Shown in pieces: positions 1 to 11,744 of a stretch of 64,000 bases of DNA. The first letter of the stretch is position 1. Each line of letters begins with the position of its first letter. The notes under the pieces were generated by a model. That model was given only the letters and a program-made list of their open reading frames with translations, ran no database searches and was not told the origin of the DNA. The DNA is from Gigaspora rosea (lineage: Eukaryota; Glomeromycota; Glomeromycetes; Diversisporales; Gigasporaceae), in contig QKWP01000126.1 of the NCBI GenBank assembly GCA_003550325.1, positions 429,115 to 493,114 of the forward strand, in the 5' to 3' direction. The position numbers and the translations under genes are program-made.

Positions 1-186
1 AAATACCAAGCTGAACAAGTAACAACATCAAATTCACAAAAAGATGTTCTACATGCATAGTTGGCAGCACATGATATTATTGTATCAGAAAGTTGTACCA
101 AAGCCGAGCTATACGAGTTAGTAAAAAGAAATAAACACAAAGTACCATTTACATGTATTCAAATTGCTAATAAACATGGGTACTAA
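1..186 (+). pseudogene. Tc1/mariner-like transposase fragment, cut by window edge
   Basis: Reading from base 1, the frame gives a stretch of about 60 codons with one internal TAG (58-60) and a TAA at 184-186. It contains ESCTKAELYELVKRNK and ends in IANKHGY. This pattern (KxELYELVKxNK followed by a KHGH-like motif) resembles the region just before the conserved RLPPYHC-NPIE block of Tc1/mariner-type DDE transposases. The catalytic segment itself is absent. The stop inside the frame and the loss of the C-terminal block mark it as a remnant. The family assignment is from motif memory only; I cannot see the upstream part. Confidence 0.45.
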
Positions 187-3100
187 TCAAACATAACTAA
201 GTTTCTATTTTTATAATTTCTTCAATGCATGCAACAATTCTGCAGCTATTGATAACTAAATTAATAATCTTAGCTCTTATAGTACAATTAAAAAAATTGT
301 AGCTAAGCCAATTGATACTGACTTTTTAGCTAGAGTAATAATATACTTCCATATTTTCAAAGAAAATAAGCTATCTATTGCATCTATCCAAGATACATGT
401 AACAAAAAATTCTATTTGATAGATAGATATTTGTGTTTTAATATAATATATTAAAACAAAGGTAGTTGTAACTATTTTTATTCATATAATATAAAAATTT
501 GATTATACAGTGCATGATATTTAAAGACTACATTTGTCCCATTTCAATGATTATTGAATGTTTTAGCATTCTTAAGACTTTTTTCAACTTGGAATAACTC
601 AAAAAATTCTTGATTTTTTAATTTTTTGTTTATATTAGTATGCAATTTTTATCTGATGCCACTAGAGTTTTCAAGAATTGTGACATTTGGTCGACCAATA
701 TGAAAATAAATATCGAATCTTTTAATAATTGCGATATATAAAAATTGACTGATGAGATTTTGAAATTGAGCCAATATTACAGTGTTAAATTGCGCACTCT
801 GTACATACTTCTAGAGATATTCCAGAGGCTTTGTACCGGCATATTAACCTTCAATAATATGTATACAGACTTATTCTGTCCACTTCAATATGACCTGATT
901 TCACGATAAGAAGTTTAGTGATAATATAAATTTTAGTCGATATCCCATTCTATATTATATATTTATTATAATTAAATATAGAATAAAATGCTTAAAAAAT
1001 TTACTATGATTAACGTTAATGAATTAAATTCTGTAATTCGATATCTTCAAACAGATAGTAACCAATATGATAATCTACTACTTGATAAGCTAGTTCCAAA
1101 TCATTGGTTTTAAATTAAAATTTATATTATTCCTGTGTTAATTGAAATGATCATGAGAAGTAGTATTGTTTCAACCACAAATAATCATAAACATTTTATA
1201 AATGATCAGATACGAACATGATTCTCAAGGAGTTACACCAATGCATACTTGTAGACGATGTTTTGAATTTGACTTACCATTATACGTATCTACAATGTGT
1301 AATCTTCTTTAATTAAACATTTTTGTTGAAAGTTTGCTTTATATGTGTACAGTACAAGTAATGATTAAATAATTAAGATATTAAATTTCGAAATTCTAAT
1401 ACAAGTTATGTAAATGCATGCCTGATTTAAAAAAAAATTATAATTAAATAAAATCACATTACTTTTTTAAATGCCCTATCATATTATAGTATTTGTGATA
1501 TATTTATTTATACAGAGTTTTATTTCTGTTACTGTCCTTAATTAATCAATCAATTCTATTCTCTAGCCATGTCGAAGTAATTGGTATTTGTTTATAGTCA
1601 TCAACAAAAATATTCTAATATTATACCTAATGCTTGATACTATGCCACATATCTAATTGGCAAGTACTAAATTGCTTAGATTCTTTATTTAGATCACCTC
1701 ATGATTTAATAGATGAAATATATATTATTTGTACAGTATTGGTTTTTTTTTCTTTTGCTTTTATCTTCATTCCAGTATTGAAAGATAGGCTAGTTTTTAA
1801 AAATTTGAAATACATTATTTTTGCTAAAATCAAATAAATTCACTGAAACGAATATAAAATTATATAATTCTATTTTTATTTTTTTTCTCAACCCCATCTT
1901 TATAACGAAATATTCTAAAATAGTTTAAAAATGGAACAGAATCTCATTCAATTATTGTAAGTATATTGTAGATAAAAGGAAAGTTTGAACTTTTCCACCA
2001 AACAAACTATACAAGCTATACAGATGATGACGTGAAACAGATAGTTATTATTTAGAATAAAACAAAACAAGTTGACGAATAATGCTGTATGTACAAGATA
2101 TCGTTAAGATCTTTAGAAAAAACTAGGTGAAAAGTTTTTATTGGCAATTATGAGATTGGCAAACAAATAGTAAGGCTTAATACTAACCACTAACTTGTCT
2201 TAGGAGAATGGAACATAGTATACAACACATGGTTTCTTTTTAGTTATCAAAACCATCATCAAATTTACTCTACATAGTTACTCAAATACGATTCCTAATT
2301 GATGAAAGAAGGAAAAATAATGAAAAATTATTCAGTTCATAGGGCACAACAACTCTAGAATAATGTGTCATAATTAAAATAATGACAACTTAAAACAATG
2401 ATAAGATCACAATGAAAAAATGATTGAAAAGGACAGTATATTGAAGTAAATATTATTGGTTGCTTTATTGAGAAAAGGTAAAGTTATCCTAATCTAAATT
2501 TCTTTATATTATAATTTACAATTATTAAATATTATCGGTTATTTAATATTTTCATTAATTCGCTGTAATATTAAATCTCTAAGAAATTTGCTTTTTTCTC
2601 CAATTTACCATACTAATTTTACTAATACTTTTCTACTATATGTTTAAGAACAACAATTCATCATTAAACTATCATTATCAAGTTTAATATGATACATAAC
2701 ATGTAAAGAATACCTTAGATCTTAATAAACAGAAATCTTAAGACATCATTTATTACCTTTATGATATTTACAGTCAAATTATGCCTCTTTTTACTACGTC
2801 TTAAAGAGTTATACCTAATGTTAATGGTGATTAATTTTTAGCAATGAGAATCCATACTAATCAAATAGTATCTCGCCGTATGGAGGTATATCCTAACTTT
2901 TCATAGAATTGTACATCCTCGGTAAAGGTTCAAAATGTCGCAAAAACTTTATAAGTCTGTGATCCAAACATTCGCTGAAAAGTTATAGTTTTAGATTTTG
3001 TACTATACAATTATGAATATGTTAACTTATTTTCAAGAGTTCTTAGCATTGTTTAACAAGATATCCATCAGCTATCCAACAGTGTTAACCTATGTATGCA

Positions 3101-3190
3101 TGTACTGTACATTGTTCTCCTAACACTGTGTTATTGCCAGTTACTTTATTGCGGTTTGCAAATTGATGATCAAATTTAAATCACTTCATG
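187..3190. other. AT-rich stretch without recognisable gene
   Basis: About 3 kb of very AT-rich sequence. No open frame has codon structure or motifs I recognise, and the short frame at 1634-1837 is a hydrophobic AT-rich translation without support. I see no clear inverted repeats. Confidence 0.5.
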
Positions 3191-3331
3191 CCCATACAAT
3201 CACTACAATCACTTAAACAATTGTGAGCATAGGAATGGAGTAAAAAAATAACACTTTTAATTAAATCTTTTACAATCTTTTACAATCTATTATAATCACA
3301 CAAACGGACAACAATCAGGTGATTGTATGGG
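3191..3331. mobile_element. Short MITE, CCCATACAATCAC termini
   Basis: The ends are inverted copies of CCCATACAATCAC, with internal CAATCAC/ACAATC words and a run of TTTTACAATC repeats. The right end, read inward, continues CTGATTGTTGTCCG. That matches the ACAATCACCTGATTGTTGTC end of the element at 30613-30778, so the two look like one small family. No coding capacity. I could not define a convincing target-site duplication. Confidence 0.55.
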
Positions 3332-3469
3332 TGTGTAGCGATATACAAAGTTGCTCTCATTTTGCAAACAGCGAAAAATGATCCATATGACCTTTACGAT
3401 TGTTGCGGGTCATAGGAATAATGAATAATAAAATTAGTATTTATCGTTCTTTTCGATTTACAATTTACT

Positions 3470-3660
3470 CTAGTTATAGTGAAGTTCCCAGGCTAAGAAA
3501 AAAAACATCACTATGACTTATATCGAGATAACATTGTATAATTCACTATATAGAATTTAAGTTTAATAATTCTGGAATTCAAATTTCTTCACTATATCGA
3601 GAGTTCACTATATCGAGAGTTAACTATAACAGAGAGTATTATAACAAGAGTGAATTATAG
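3470..3660. repeat. Possible pogo-type MITE with TATAGTGAA subterminal repeats
   Basis: The left part carries CTCTAGTTATAGTGAAG. The right part carries several copies of TTCACTATATCGAGAGTT and ends near AATTATAGTTGGAAC. Repeated ACTCTCG-TATAGTGAA words near the ends are typical of Tigger/pogo-like inverted repeats. The termini are degraded and I could not place the boundaries exactly. Confidence 0.35.
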
Positions 3661-3987
3661 TTGGAACTAGAACCATGATTTTTTGGAAGCTAAACAAAGC
3701 TGTCTAAGCCGATTACAGCTCTATTAACTATATTAAATTTGCGCATAGCTTAAATTTAGATTCTTTGAACTATTGATTATTTAATAGCGGCCAAATAATA
3801 AATACATATCCTTTATAAAACCGTTTATTCTAGTAATTTACGTATATCTATATATAACTACAAATTCATCTGATTATACAACTTATGAAGAGTGTAGAGA
3901 GAATATTTATCGAAATAATAACTATCACAGGTTTTATCTTTAATTAATTGCAGTAAATATATAAATAAATTAGTTTATTTAATTAAT

Positions 3988-4258
3988 TTAGTTATAGTTA
4001 CTGCCATCACTACAACGAACATTTCCACCTTCAAGACCAACACAACTTGGTGAATATATATCTCCTGAGCATGGATTAACAATCATGAAAACACATTGAG
4101 TATTAGATGCTTGAAAGTACTATTGAAAGCAAGTCTGATTGGTAATACTGTACATGAATTACAACATTCTTGTACAGTTGCAATGGAATATGCTTGATAA
4201 TAACCAAGAGGTATGTGCACTAAGTCATTCCACCCTGGACTACCACGTGATTGCATGT
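3988..4258 (-). pseudogene. Remnant of a small cysteine-rich (probably secreted) protein
   Basis: On the minus strand two overlapping frames join into one Cys-rich C-terminal segment. The first frame gives SRGSPGWNDLVHIPLGYY followed by VQECCNSCTVLP. The second, after a one-base shift near 4135, gives TQCVFMIVNPCSGDIYSP, then SCVGLEGGNVRCSDGSNYN and TAA at 3988-3990. Eight cysteines lie in about 70 residues, spaced as in small extracellular disulfide-rich domains. One TAG lies in the second frame. No start or signal peptide is found upstream before the local tandem repeats begin at about 4260, so this is a 3' remnant. I do not recognise the family. Confidence 0.5.
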
Positions 4259-4368
4259 TTGAGTTGATTTAGAATGTTTAGTATTTGCATGTTTAACAGA
4301 AAATTTATTTGCATGATTATTAATATGAGTTGATTTAGATATTCAGTATTTGCATATTTAAGAAAATT

Positions 4369-4672
4369 GGGGCCATTGCAGTAGAAAGGGCCGAAACTCG
4401 GAAATATATAATTTTGAGAAAATCATGTTTATTTTTTCGGACTGATCCGGGTCAATCAAAAATTATGCGATTTGATTGGTTGATCATATCGGGTAATCTC
4501 GTGACTTACAAGTCTTCTAAAAACTTTTTTTAAAATATCTTGATTTTTTATTATGCAAACTAATTTCCATTTGTAATTGAAAAGTATAGCCCACCTCAAG
4601 ATTAATCCAAATCTTGAAAGAACTCAAATTTGATTGTTAGGGGAGTTTGGGCCCTTTCTACTGCAACGGCCC
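4369..4672. mobile_element. MITE with long GGGGCC termini
   Basis: A 304-bp element bounded by ~31-bp inverted repeats that begin GGGGCCATTGCAGTAGAAAG on the left and GGGGCCGTTGCAGTAGAAAG on the right (read inward), with only a few mismatches. The ends are GC-rich against a strongly AT-rich flank. Interior non-coding. It sits inside a local tandem repeat (TTTGCATATTTA / GAGTTGATTTAG words), which hides any target-site duplication. Confidence 0.75.
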
Positions 4673-6555
4673 CAATTTATTAGCATATTTATTAATATGA
4701 GTAGGTCTATTGATATGAGCATTAGCATAATGGTTAATGCAAGTAAACTTGAAAAAAAGTGTAATCAGAAAAAGATTAAAAGCTTTGTAATTCATATTGC
4801 TTGAATTATACTATAAAACTAAAATTTCGAATTTATTAATATATTTAGATATTCAAAATTGTAAATAGAAATTTTTTAGCATCTTATATAAAGAAAATTT
4901 AGTTAATTTTTAGTGGCCAAAATCTATTATTTACTTATGTACGTTCGTAAAAATTCACGAGCATGCTATGTACATAAGCCCACGAAGTTAATTTTTCGTT
5001 ATGCATAACCCGCCGACCCAATTTTTGCAAAAAAAAAAAATTTAAAATTATTTTTGCCATTTAATTTTTTCTCCGGTGTCACCCGATGATGACCTTAAAT
5101 TTCCGGAATTACCCGATAAGTCCGAATACTATATGAAAGTACATATAAATTTGCATTAATTATTTGCATAAATTATAATTGCAAAAAATTTGCCTCTAGT
5201 TTCAATTTAGTGAGTTATATCAGTAGATCTACCATAAACCGGTATATATATGTATTGGCAGCATTAAAAGTAGCACAACGAATACGTATATGCATAACCG
5301 TAACATATTGGTATATTATTATCGATATATATAATAATGAAATTTCTCATTATAACAGTATGTATCTTAGGCATGCACAATATATTACTGTTGTGCATAT
5401 ATGTACATATCGGAGATACATACCCGATATATACCAAAGTATGTATCAGAGTTTAATTAATCTTTATGAAAAAAATGTAATATTTAGTGATAAAAGAAAT
5501 AATGAATTATAGTTAACTCAAGTAAATAAATAAATACAGTAAAATAAAATAAAATAAAATAAAAACAAGTCATGTAGAATAAGAAACACAGTATGCTGCG
5601 ATAAAAGACTGCTTAAACTAGAGCATGCTTATGGTTAATATACAGCTTTTCATAAATATTTTATTTTGAAATATAATTCAATTTATAAATCTGAAACCAT
5701 ACCTTCTGTTACTGCTTTTGCATAGCAATTTTATGCGGTTAACTTATTATCAAAATTTTACATAACCAAGCTGATCACCTAATTTACAAACGATCAACGA
5801 TTAACGTTTACCATTTTATAATACCGCATTTAGATATGATTTTCTAGTTTAAATAGTCAAACTAGGGTAGCTGCGCGACGCAGTCGCGCTAAAACCAGGA
5901 ACGTGATGTAACTGTTATCTTGTTCAACTGGTTATCAATTTATAAACGTCTCACTTGCAACAAGACACACGCTGAAACAACTTTCAGTCGTAAAGTATCT
6001 TTACTAATGTCTTCTTTTCTCTTTATTCAAAAGACTAACTTTTGCTCTTTCAATTTATATTAATTCTGGATTACATATCTTGTGTAACACTTATAATGAT
6101 TTTCAACATTTTAGTTTTAATATAATTTTAGTGCTGTAGTGCCGTTCTTGATTATATCTGTCTTCGAATGATGATTTCCATATACCTATATGGGAAATCA
6201 GAGAATTTATTAGTAAAAATTAAAGATGGCTGATCCTGGAGATCCGGGAATATGTGAATTTACAACTTCTTGACAACAGCTGTAAAAGTCGGACGAACAT
6301 GCATGACTGCCGAGTAATTTTATTTTAAGGGAGACAATGTGTACTATCCAATTTTTTTTAATTGTTATGATTATTGTATTATGGCCATCATTTATCTATT
6401 GAATTCTTATAAGAAGTAGCAGTTTGATGCTCGTCTTTTATTGCATACATGTATTTCATTAATTTAATGTAACAATAATTTTTTAAAATTTTGCTATAAA
6501 ATGATTCGTATTTTATGAATAAAAATTAGTTTAAATTTGCCAACTGAATTTAACC
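4673..6555. other. AT-rich spacer upstream of the Sel1-kinase gene
   Basis: No supported gene. The open frame at 5210-5512 is composed of TATA/ATAC-type microsatellite-like sequence and looks spurious. A GC-rich hairpin sits at 5873-5889 (GCGCGAC-GCA-GTCGCGC) and stands out in AT-rich DNA; its role is unknown. Confidence 0.4.
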
Positions 6556-8060
6556 ATGAGTAAAATGATTTTTAATACTATCTTTATTATTTATCTCACC
6601 CATTTGCAATTATTAACTATTGATGCGAACTATAGTCACCATTCACATCCTTATAAAACATGTAATAATGTCACTGTCCTTCCTGAGCATGTTTGTTGTC
6701 TTGATAGTGGACTTGGAAGAAATCAAATATTAGATGGTAGTTTTGTAGCTAACGTCGATTTTTACAAGGAAATCGATAATTTAAATAGTCAAGAAAAGGT
6801 TGAACATAAGGCTTTCATTTATTATCAAAAATCTGCAGAGATGGGGAATGCAGTCACAAAAATGACGTTGGATATTGTTATCATTATGGAATTGGAGTTG
6901 AAAAGGATAAAAATATGGCTTTTATTTATTATCAAAAATCTGCAGAGATGGGGAACGCCGTTGCTATATATCATGTTGGACATTGTTATCAAAATGGAAT
7001 TGGAGTTGAAAAGAATGAAAATAAGGCTTTTATTTATTATCAAAAATCCGAAGAAATGGGGAATGCTGACTCGACATGTCAAGTTGGATTTTGTTATCAT
7101 TATGGAATTGGACTTGAAAAGGATGAAAATAAGGCTTTCATTTATTATCAAAAATCTGCAGAGATGGGGGATGTTAATGGAACAAATTGGGTTGGACATT
7201 GTTATGATTATGGAATTGGAGTTGAAAGGATGAAAATAAGGCTTTCTTTTATTATAAAAAATCTGCAGAGATGGGGGACGGACATTGTTATGAAAATGGA
7301 ATTGGAGTTGAAAAGGATGAAAATAAGACTTTTATTAATTATCAAAAATTTGCAGAAATGGAGAACGTTGGAGGAACATTTCAGGTTGGAGTTTGTTAGC
7401 ATTATGGAATTGGAGTTGAAAAAGATGAAGATAAAGCCTTTATTTATTATAAAAAATCAGCAGAGATGGGTTTAACTAGTGGAATGTCGTTAATAGCAGA
7501 ATGTTATCGTAATGGAATTGGAGTAACTAGAAATTTAGATAAAGTCAACAAAGGTAAATTTTGAATTTAAATTTGGGCTAGAACATTATGCCATATTGTA
7601 ATACAGTCATATGATCGGACGTAAATGTTATCAAAAAATCTGTTTAGAGTCATCATGATGAAATCTAAAATAAAGTTAGGCATAAAATTTTTTATAAGAG
7701 AAATTTCGGTTTTTAAGAAAAAAGATCATGTGTCAAGCACGTCAATAGTTCTTTATCATCAGTTGCGTATATATTTATGTACTTATTTTGGACTTTTTTA
7801 ATGATTTCATATATTTAAATCGCCGATTAGAGAAAAATAATTATCATCAGGTATTATCTGTTATAATTTAAATAATTTTCATAAAAATCTATTTTATCAA
7901 TTTATTAATTTAAAATTAACAGCTACAAATGAGTGGATACTTAATTCTGCGATTGATGAAAATATTAACGGAAAATAAATATCAGTTATCTTGGATTTCT
8001 TATGATGAGTTTTATGAGATTGAAGAAATAGGTAGAGGTGAAGTTGCAATTGTATACCGT
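6556..8060 (+). pseudogene. Sel1-repeat / protein-kinase gene, frameshifted and truncated by a transposon
   Basis: The start at 6556 opens with a hydrophobic signal-like segment (MSKMIFNTIFIIYLTHLQLL). From about 6806 a chain of 36-residue (108-nt) Sel1-like repeats follows, e.g. KAFIYYQKSAEMG then VGHCYQNGIGVEKNEN, about seven in all. The frame changes near 6855, 7230 and 7290, and a TAG interrupts one repeat near 7400. A donor after 7553 (G|GTAAAT) and an acceptor at 7921-7922 (AACAG) give an in-phase join, K-A-T-N-E-W. The second exon runs, with one frameshift near 7975, into ISYDEFYEIEEIGRG then VYRA, the glycine-rich loop that begins a protein kinase domain. Fungal proteins pairing kinase domains with Sel1 repeats are known and are numerous in Glomeromycotina. 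The kinase stops where the pogo-like element starts at 8060. Upstream frameshifts show it was already decayed or decayed in parallel. Confidence 0.75.
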
Positions 8061-8108
8061 GCCTAATTCGGCGCGTTTAGGATATCTTGAGATTTTACTG
8101 ATCGGATT

Positions 8109-8173
8109 CACGTGATTTTGGTACCATTCGATTCGTCTCATCGAGACGAATCGAATGGTACCAAAATCATGTG
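8109..8173. repeat. 31-bp-arm hairpin inside the pogo-like element
   Basis: Arms 8109-8139 and 8143-8173 are inverted copies with one mismatch and a 3-nt loop. The arm contains GGTACCATTCGATTCGTCTC. It may be a nested foldback MITE or part of the element's left end. Confidence 0.75.
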
Positions 8174-8804
8174 GTTCCGATTAATAGATCCCAAAAAATC
8201 GTCATATAGATAAATTCTCTTTATTCAAAGTTCCAACAAGAAAGTGCAACATAGAGAAGTCGATTTTTTTTTGTTGATAAATTGATATTTTGCATTGAAT
8301 AAAGTTGTTGCATCGGTAAACTCAATATTACTACTAATTTTGACAACTTTATATTAATATAGTCGCACGGTATTTTCAATATCTGATATTACATATTTAA
8401 CGTATTTAAGTGCCCCTGCAGCTCCGATCTGGGTCATTTTTCAAAATGATTTATAGGCGCGATTTTCACCGAACTTAAGTCACTCGTATCTTATTTTTTT
8501 CATTAACTTTTGCAAAAAACATAAAATGCATAAAAACAAGGCTCGACTAATGTAAGAGCACGATTTATGCAAAAAAATAATCGCGTAATTTTAAAAATAT
8601 TTTAGGCTAGTTAATTTAAATGATCCTTAAATGATGTATTTATTGTAATATTACCTGTACCGGTAACCTCAAAGTGTATCAATACGTAATAATTTGTAAA
8701 CACTGCACACACTCTGCACACGATAACAATAAAGATTAATACTGCTACGAAGCGAAAGTGCAATAATATTTGAATTAGTTTTTCGTATTTCCAAATTTTT
8801 AATT

Positions 8805-10781
8805 ATGGCAAAGAATAACGACTATATGACCCGACATGATGCTATTACTAATGCCCTTAAGGCAATTAAAGAGTCATCAAATAATCCTAAACCTCCAAGC
8901 ATCAAAAGTATCGCATGTGATTATGGTATAGCGGAAACTACCCTTAGACATGCCATTGAAAATGATGGCCCTCTCTTGCGCCCAGGTCATGCTAAAGTTC
9001 TAACAAGCTATGAAGAAGAACAACTTGTTGGTTACTGTCTTAACATGCAAAGGCTTGGTTTTGGGTTAACCAGATCTGGTGTAAACCAATGTGTAATTGA
9101 TATTGTACGTCGGGGCAAGCGGCCCAATCCTTTTAATGAAAATGGTCCAGGCCAAAAGTGGTGGAAGCGCTTCATGAGCGACCATCCAGAGCTTTCATTT
9201 TGTGTTCCACAAGCCCTAAATGAAGCTCACACACAAAAAGGTAATCCTATTATTATTAATGATCATTTTGTCAAACTTGAAAAAATTATTAAAGAGCATT
9301 CACTTACCCCCGATCGAATTTGGAACATGGTGCTGCTTTTTTTTAGTCTTTTTTTTTTGACTTTTTTTCTTTTTATTCATTTTTTTTTTATTCGATCTTT
9401 TTTTTATTCAATCTTTTTTTTATTAGAATTTTTTTTTTATTTGATTTTTTTTTTCGATATTTTTTTTTTGTTTTAGGATGAGACGGGATTCGTTATCAAA
9501 CCCAGTCTTCAAAAATTTTTAGCCAGAAAGAAAGTACGTCAGGTTCATCAAGTTTCAAATATCGGCTCCTATGAACATATTTTTGTATGTCCAACTATTT
9601 CAGCTGCTGGGACATACATCCTACCATTGTTTATTTTTAAAGGAAAACGAACGATCCCAGGCCTCTTAAATAGAGCTCCTGCTGGTTCCATAATAGGATT
9701 TACTGAAACGGGATACATGTGAGAATCCCTATTTCAAAAATACAGTGAGCATTTCATTAGTTCTATTTCACCTGTACGTCCTGTTTTATTAATTATGGAC
9801 GGTCATAAGAGTCATGTAAACTATATTAGCGTCAACTTTTGTTACAGAAACAACATACTACTTTATACACTTTTCTCTCATATCACTCACATTTTGCAGC
9901 CAGCCGAGTTGCCATTTGCCGTACTAAAAAAATTTTACAGTAATGAATGTGAAAAGTTTCAGGTTAAAAATAATGGAAAACTTGTAACCAAGTACACGTT
10001 TACTGAAGTTTTAGGGTCAGGTTATATTACAACCTACACAGCTACTGCAATTTGTAATACCTTTAGAACTACGGGCATATGGCCATTCAATCCAAACACT
10101 ATTAGCCCAGATCGTCTTGATCCATCATTGACTACCTTACAAATTTCCTTGTCCCCGCCACCATTGTCTTCTTCATCTTCTTGATCTTCTTCATCTTTGC
10201 TTTCTTTTTTATCTTCACCTTCTTCAACTTTACCTTCCTCTTCATCTTCATTTTCTTTGTCTTCACCTTCTTCGTCTTCGACTTCTTCAACTTCATCTTC
10301 AAAATCTGCTCCAAGCCATCCACATTTTACTAAGAAAAACCCTACAAAAAAAGAGTTTTGGTCAGAAATTGAGCTTCTAAATAAAAAAGTTGATCAATTA
10401 CAGGAAGAAGTTGAAACCTTAAAAAATCCCAGCACCAGACCTTACATTTAATACTTAAGTATCCCCAGTATTATAATTCGGAAGATCCAGAAGTTGAAGA
10501 AGTGCAAAGTGAATCACAGCCGCCCAAAAGAAAAAAAAAACCATGCCTTTTTTCCAGCTTCTCACGAATGAAGAATCTTTGCAACAGTTAAGAGAAGCTG
10601 AAGAAGAGGCAGAAAAAAAGATCCAAGAAAAGCAGCACAAAAAAGAAGTTGCTACCCAAAAAAAGTAGTATGTGAGGCAGAGAAGGCACAAAAACAAGAT
10701 GCACGAAGACAAAAACAACTTGAAAAAGAACGTATAAATGAGGAAAAGCAGAATCTTAAAAGTGCTAAGCAATCTAAATAG
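8805..10781 (+). pseudogene. pogo-like DDE transposase, one intron, nonsense-mutated
   Basis: It begins MAKNNDYMTRHDAI at 8805. Order of parts: a psq-type helix-turn-helix (SIKSIACDYGIAETTLRHAI), a CENPB/Tc5-type DNA-binding segment (GPGQKWWKRFMSDHPELS), then the DDE core. An intron, 9330-9476, splits N-M from D-E-T-G-F. It is almost pure T-rich sequence, and its in-frame translation is not real protein. Catalytic blocks visible: DETGF (first Asp), LLIMDGHKSHVN (second Asp) and LQPAELPFAVLKKFY, where the usual LQPLD third acidic residue is Glu. A TGA near 9720 and another near 10182 break the single frame. A Ser/Pro-rich linker (10140-10310) leads to a short coiled coil and a KE-rich tail, with further frameshifts to about 10781. 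Confidence 0.85.
9330..9476 (+). other. T-rich intron in the transposase gene
   Basis: GT at 9330-9331 and AG at 9475-9476 give an exact codon-boundary splice (AAC ATG | GAT GAG ACG) in front of the catalytic DETGF motif. The intron is nearly all T with scattered G/A/C, so it is open in the coding frame and could be mistaken for a Phe-rich insertion. Confidence 0.85.
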
Positions 10782-11125
10782 GAGAAATTTGAAATTACTC
10801 AAGTAGTCTCAAGTGCACCGATTTAGGATGATCACTTTTATATAATCGAGATTTTTAGATAGATTTCTAAATAGAATAAAGGGTTGCCTTTTTGTATTGA
10901 AATTTTTTTAAATAAAAGGCTATTTTGGAACATTACGCAACATAATTAGTAAAATTTTGATTTTTTTTAATAATTTTTATAAAATTTTATTATCGTAATA
11001 TTAACCGCGCCGAATTAGGCATATCTACCTTACTCATCATCCATCGTGGTTTTACTTATTTACGAATAACAAATCAAAAAAGGAAATTAAATTTTGTAAA
11101 TAAACAAAGCGCGTAAAGATAGGAG

Positions 11126-11145
11126 TTTAGGGTTAGGGTTAGGGT
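11126..11145 (+). repeat. Short telomere-like run, (TTAGGG)~3
   Basis: TTTAGGGTTAGGGTTAGGGT lies just downstream of the pogo-like element. Three units only, in internal position. Confidence 0.9.
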
Positions 11146-11536
11146 GTTAGTATTGGAGGCTACAATGATAGATTGGTGCTCATTATATGTAAATTTCGTT
11201 CTCTCATTTCTAATTAGTACACCAAGGTCGATTTAAACATTGGCTTTCAAGTATTTTCACCTCTCTTACACGTGTTCAGAATCTATATCGGGTTGATCCG
11301 GAATCGACGAAAATAAATGCAGCAAAATTTTGACTATTCCGTATCAACTCGACATAAATTTGATTATGTGCGAAAGAAGAAAAAAGAAAAGTTAATGAAA
11401 CCTTATAATAAAATAACATTCTTTTGCAACAATTTAAGGTTTAGTGTATCCAATATCATTATATAGAAGCTTGCTGTTTAATTACTGGCTGAATCGGTTT
11501 CCAATGTTTTAACAATCGTTAGAGGTTTTGTCAAGG

Positions 11537-11640
11537 GTCTCGTCAATTCATCATAGGTTTCGCCAATTCATCATATGTTTCGTCAATTCGTCATAGGTTT
11601 AGTCAATCGTTGGGGTTTCGTCAATCGGCAAGGTTTTGTC
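11537..11640 (+). repeat. Minisatellite, ~20-bp unit
   Basis: About five imperfect copies of TTCGTCAATTCATCATAGGT (variants TTCGCCAATTC, TTAGTCAATCG, TTTCGTCAATCGG). Confidence 0.7.
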
Positions 11641-11744
11641 ATAACGAAACCATGATGAAACCATTTTGTCATCACAAAAATTATTTCATCAAGCATCTTT
11701 AGTTTTAGTCTATTGAGATCTTTTCATATAATTGTTTGCCTTTA

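Larger units (their letters stand above)
8060..11021 (+). mobile_element. pogo/Tigger-like DNA transposon
   Basis: Perfect 16-bp terminal inverted repeats TGCCTAATTCGGCGCG lie at 8060-8075 and 11006-11021. They enclose a DDE_1-type transposase gene (8805..10781). The left end interrupts a kinase reading frame. Pogo elements normally duplicate TA, but I do not see a clear TA pair here (left flank ends CCG, right flank begins TATC), so the insertion boundary or its flank has changed. The left UTR holds a strong hairpin (8109-8173). Confidence 0.8.

Noticed and set aside
5210..5512. 100-residue open frame
   Set aside because: Made of ATAT/GTATAT-type sequence with no domain; no neighbouring exon.
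6825..7402. Minus-strand open frames over the Sel1 repeats
   Set aside because: They are mirror translations of the 108-nt repeat and keep its periodicity.
10132..10323. Lysine-rich protein on the minus strand
   Set aside because: It is the antisense of the Ser-rich linker of the transposase.
11126..11145. A telomere or chromosome end
   Set aside because: Only about three TTAGGG units, followed by ordinary sequence on both sides.
11537..11640. CRISPR-like array
   Set aside because: Unit is ~20 bp without spacers of constant length; a minisatellite in a fungal genome.
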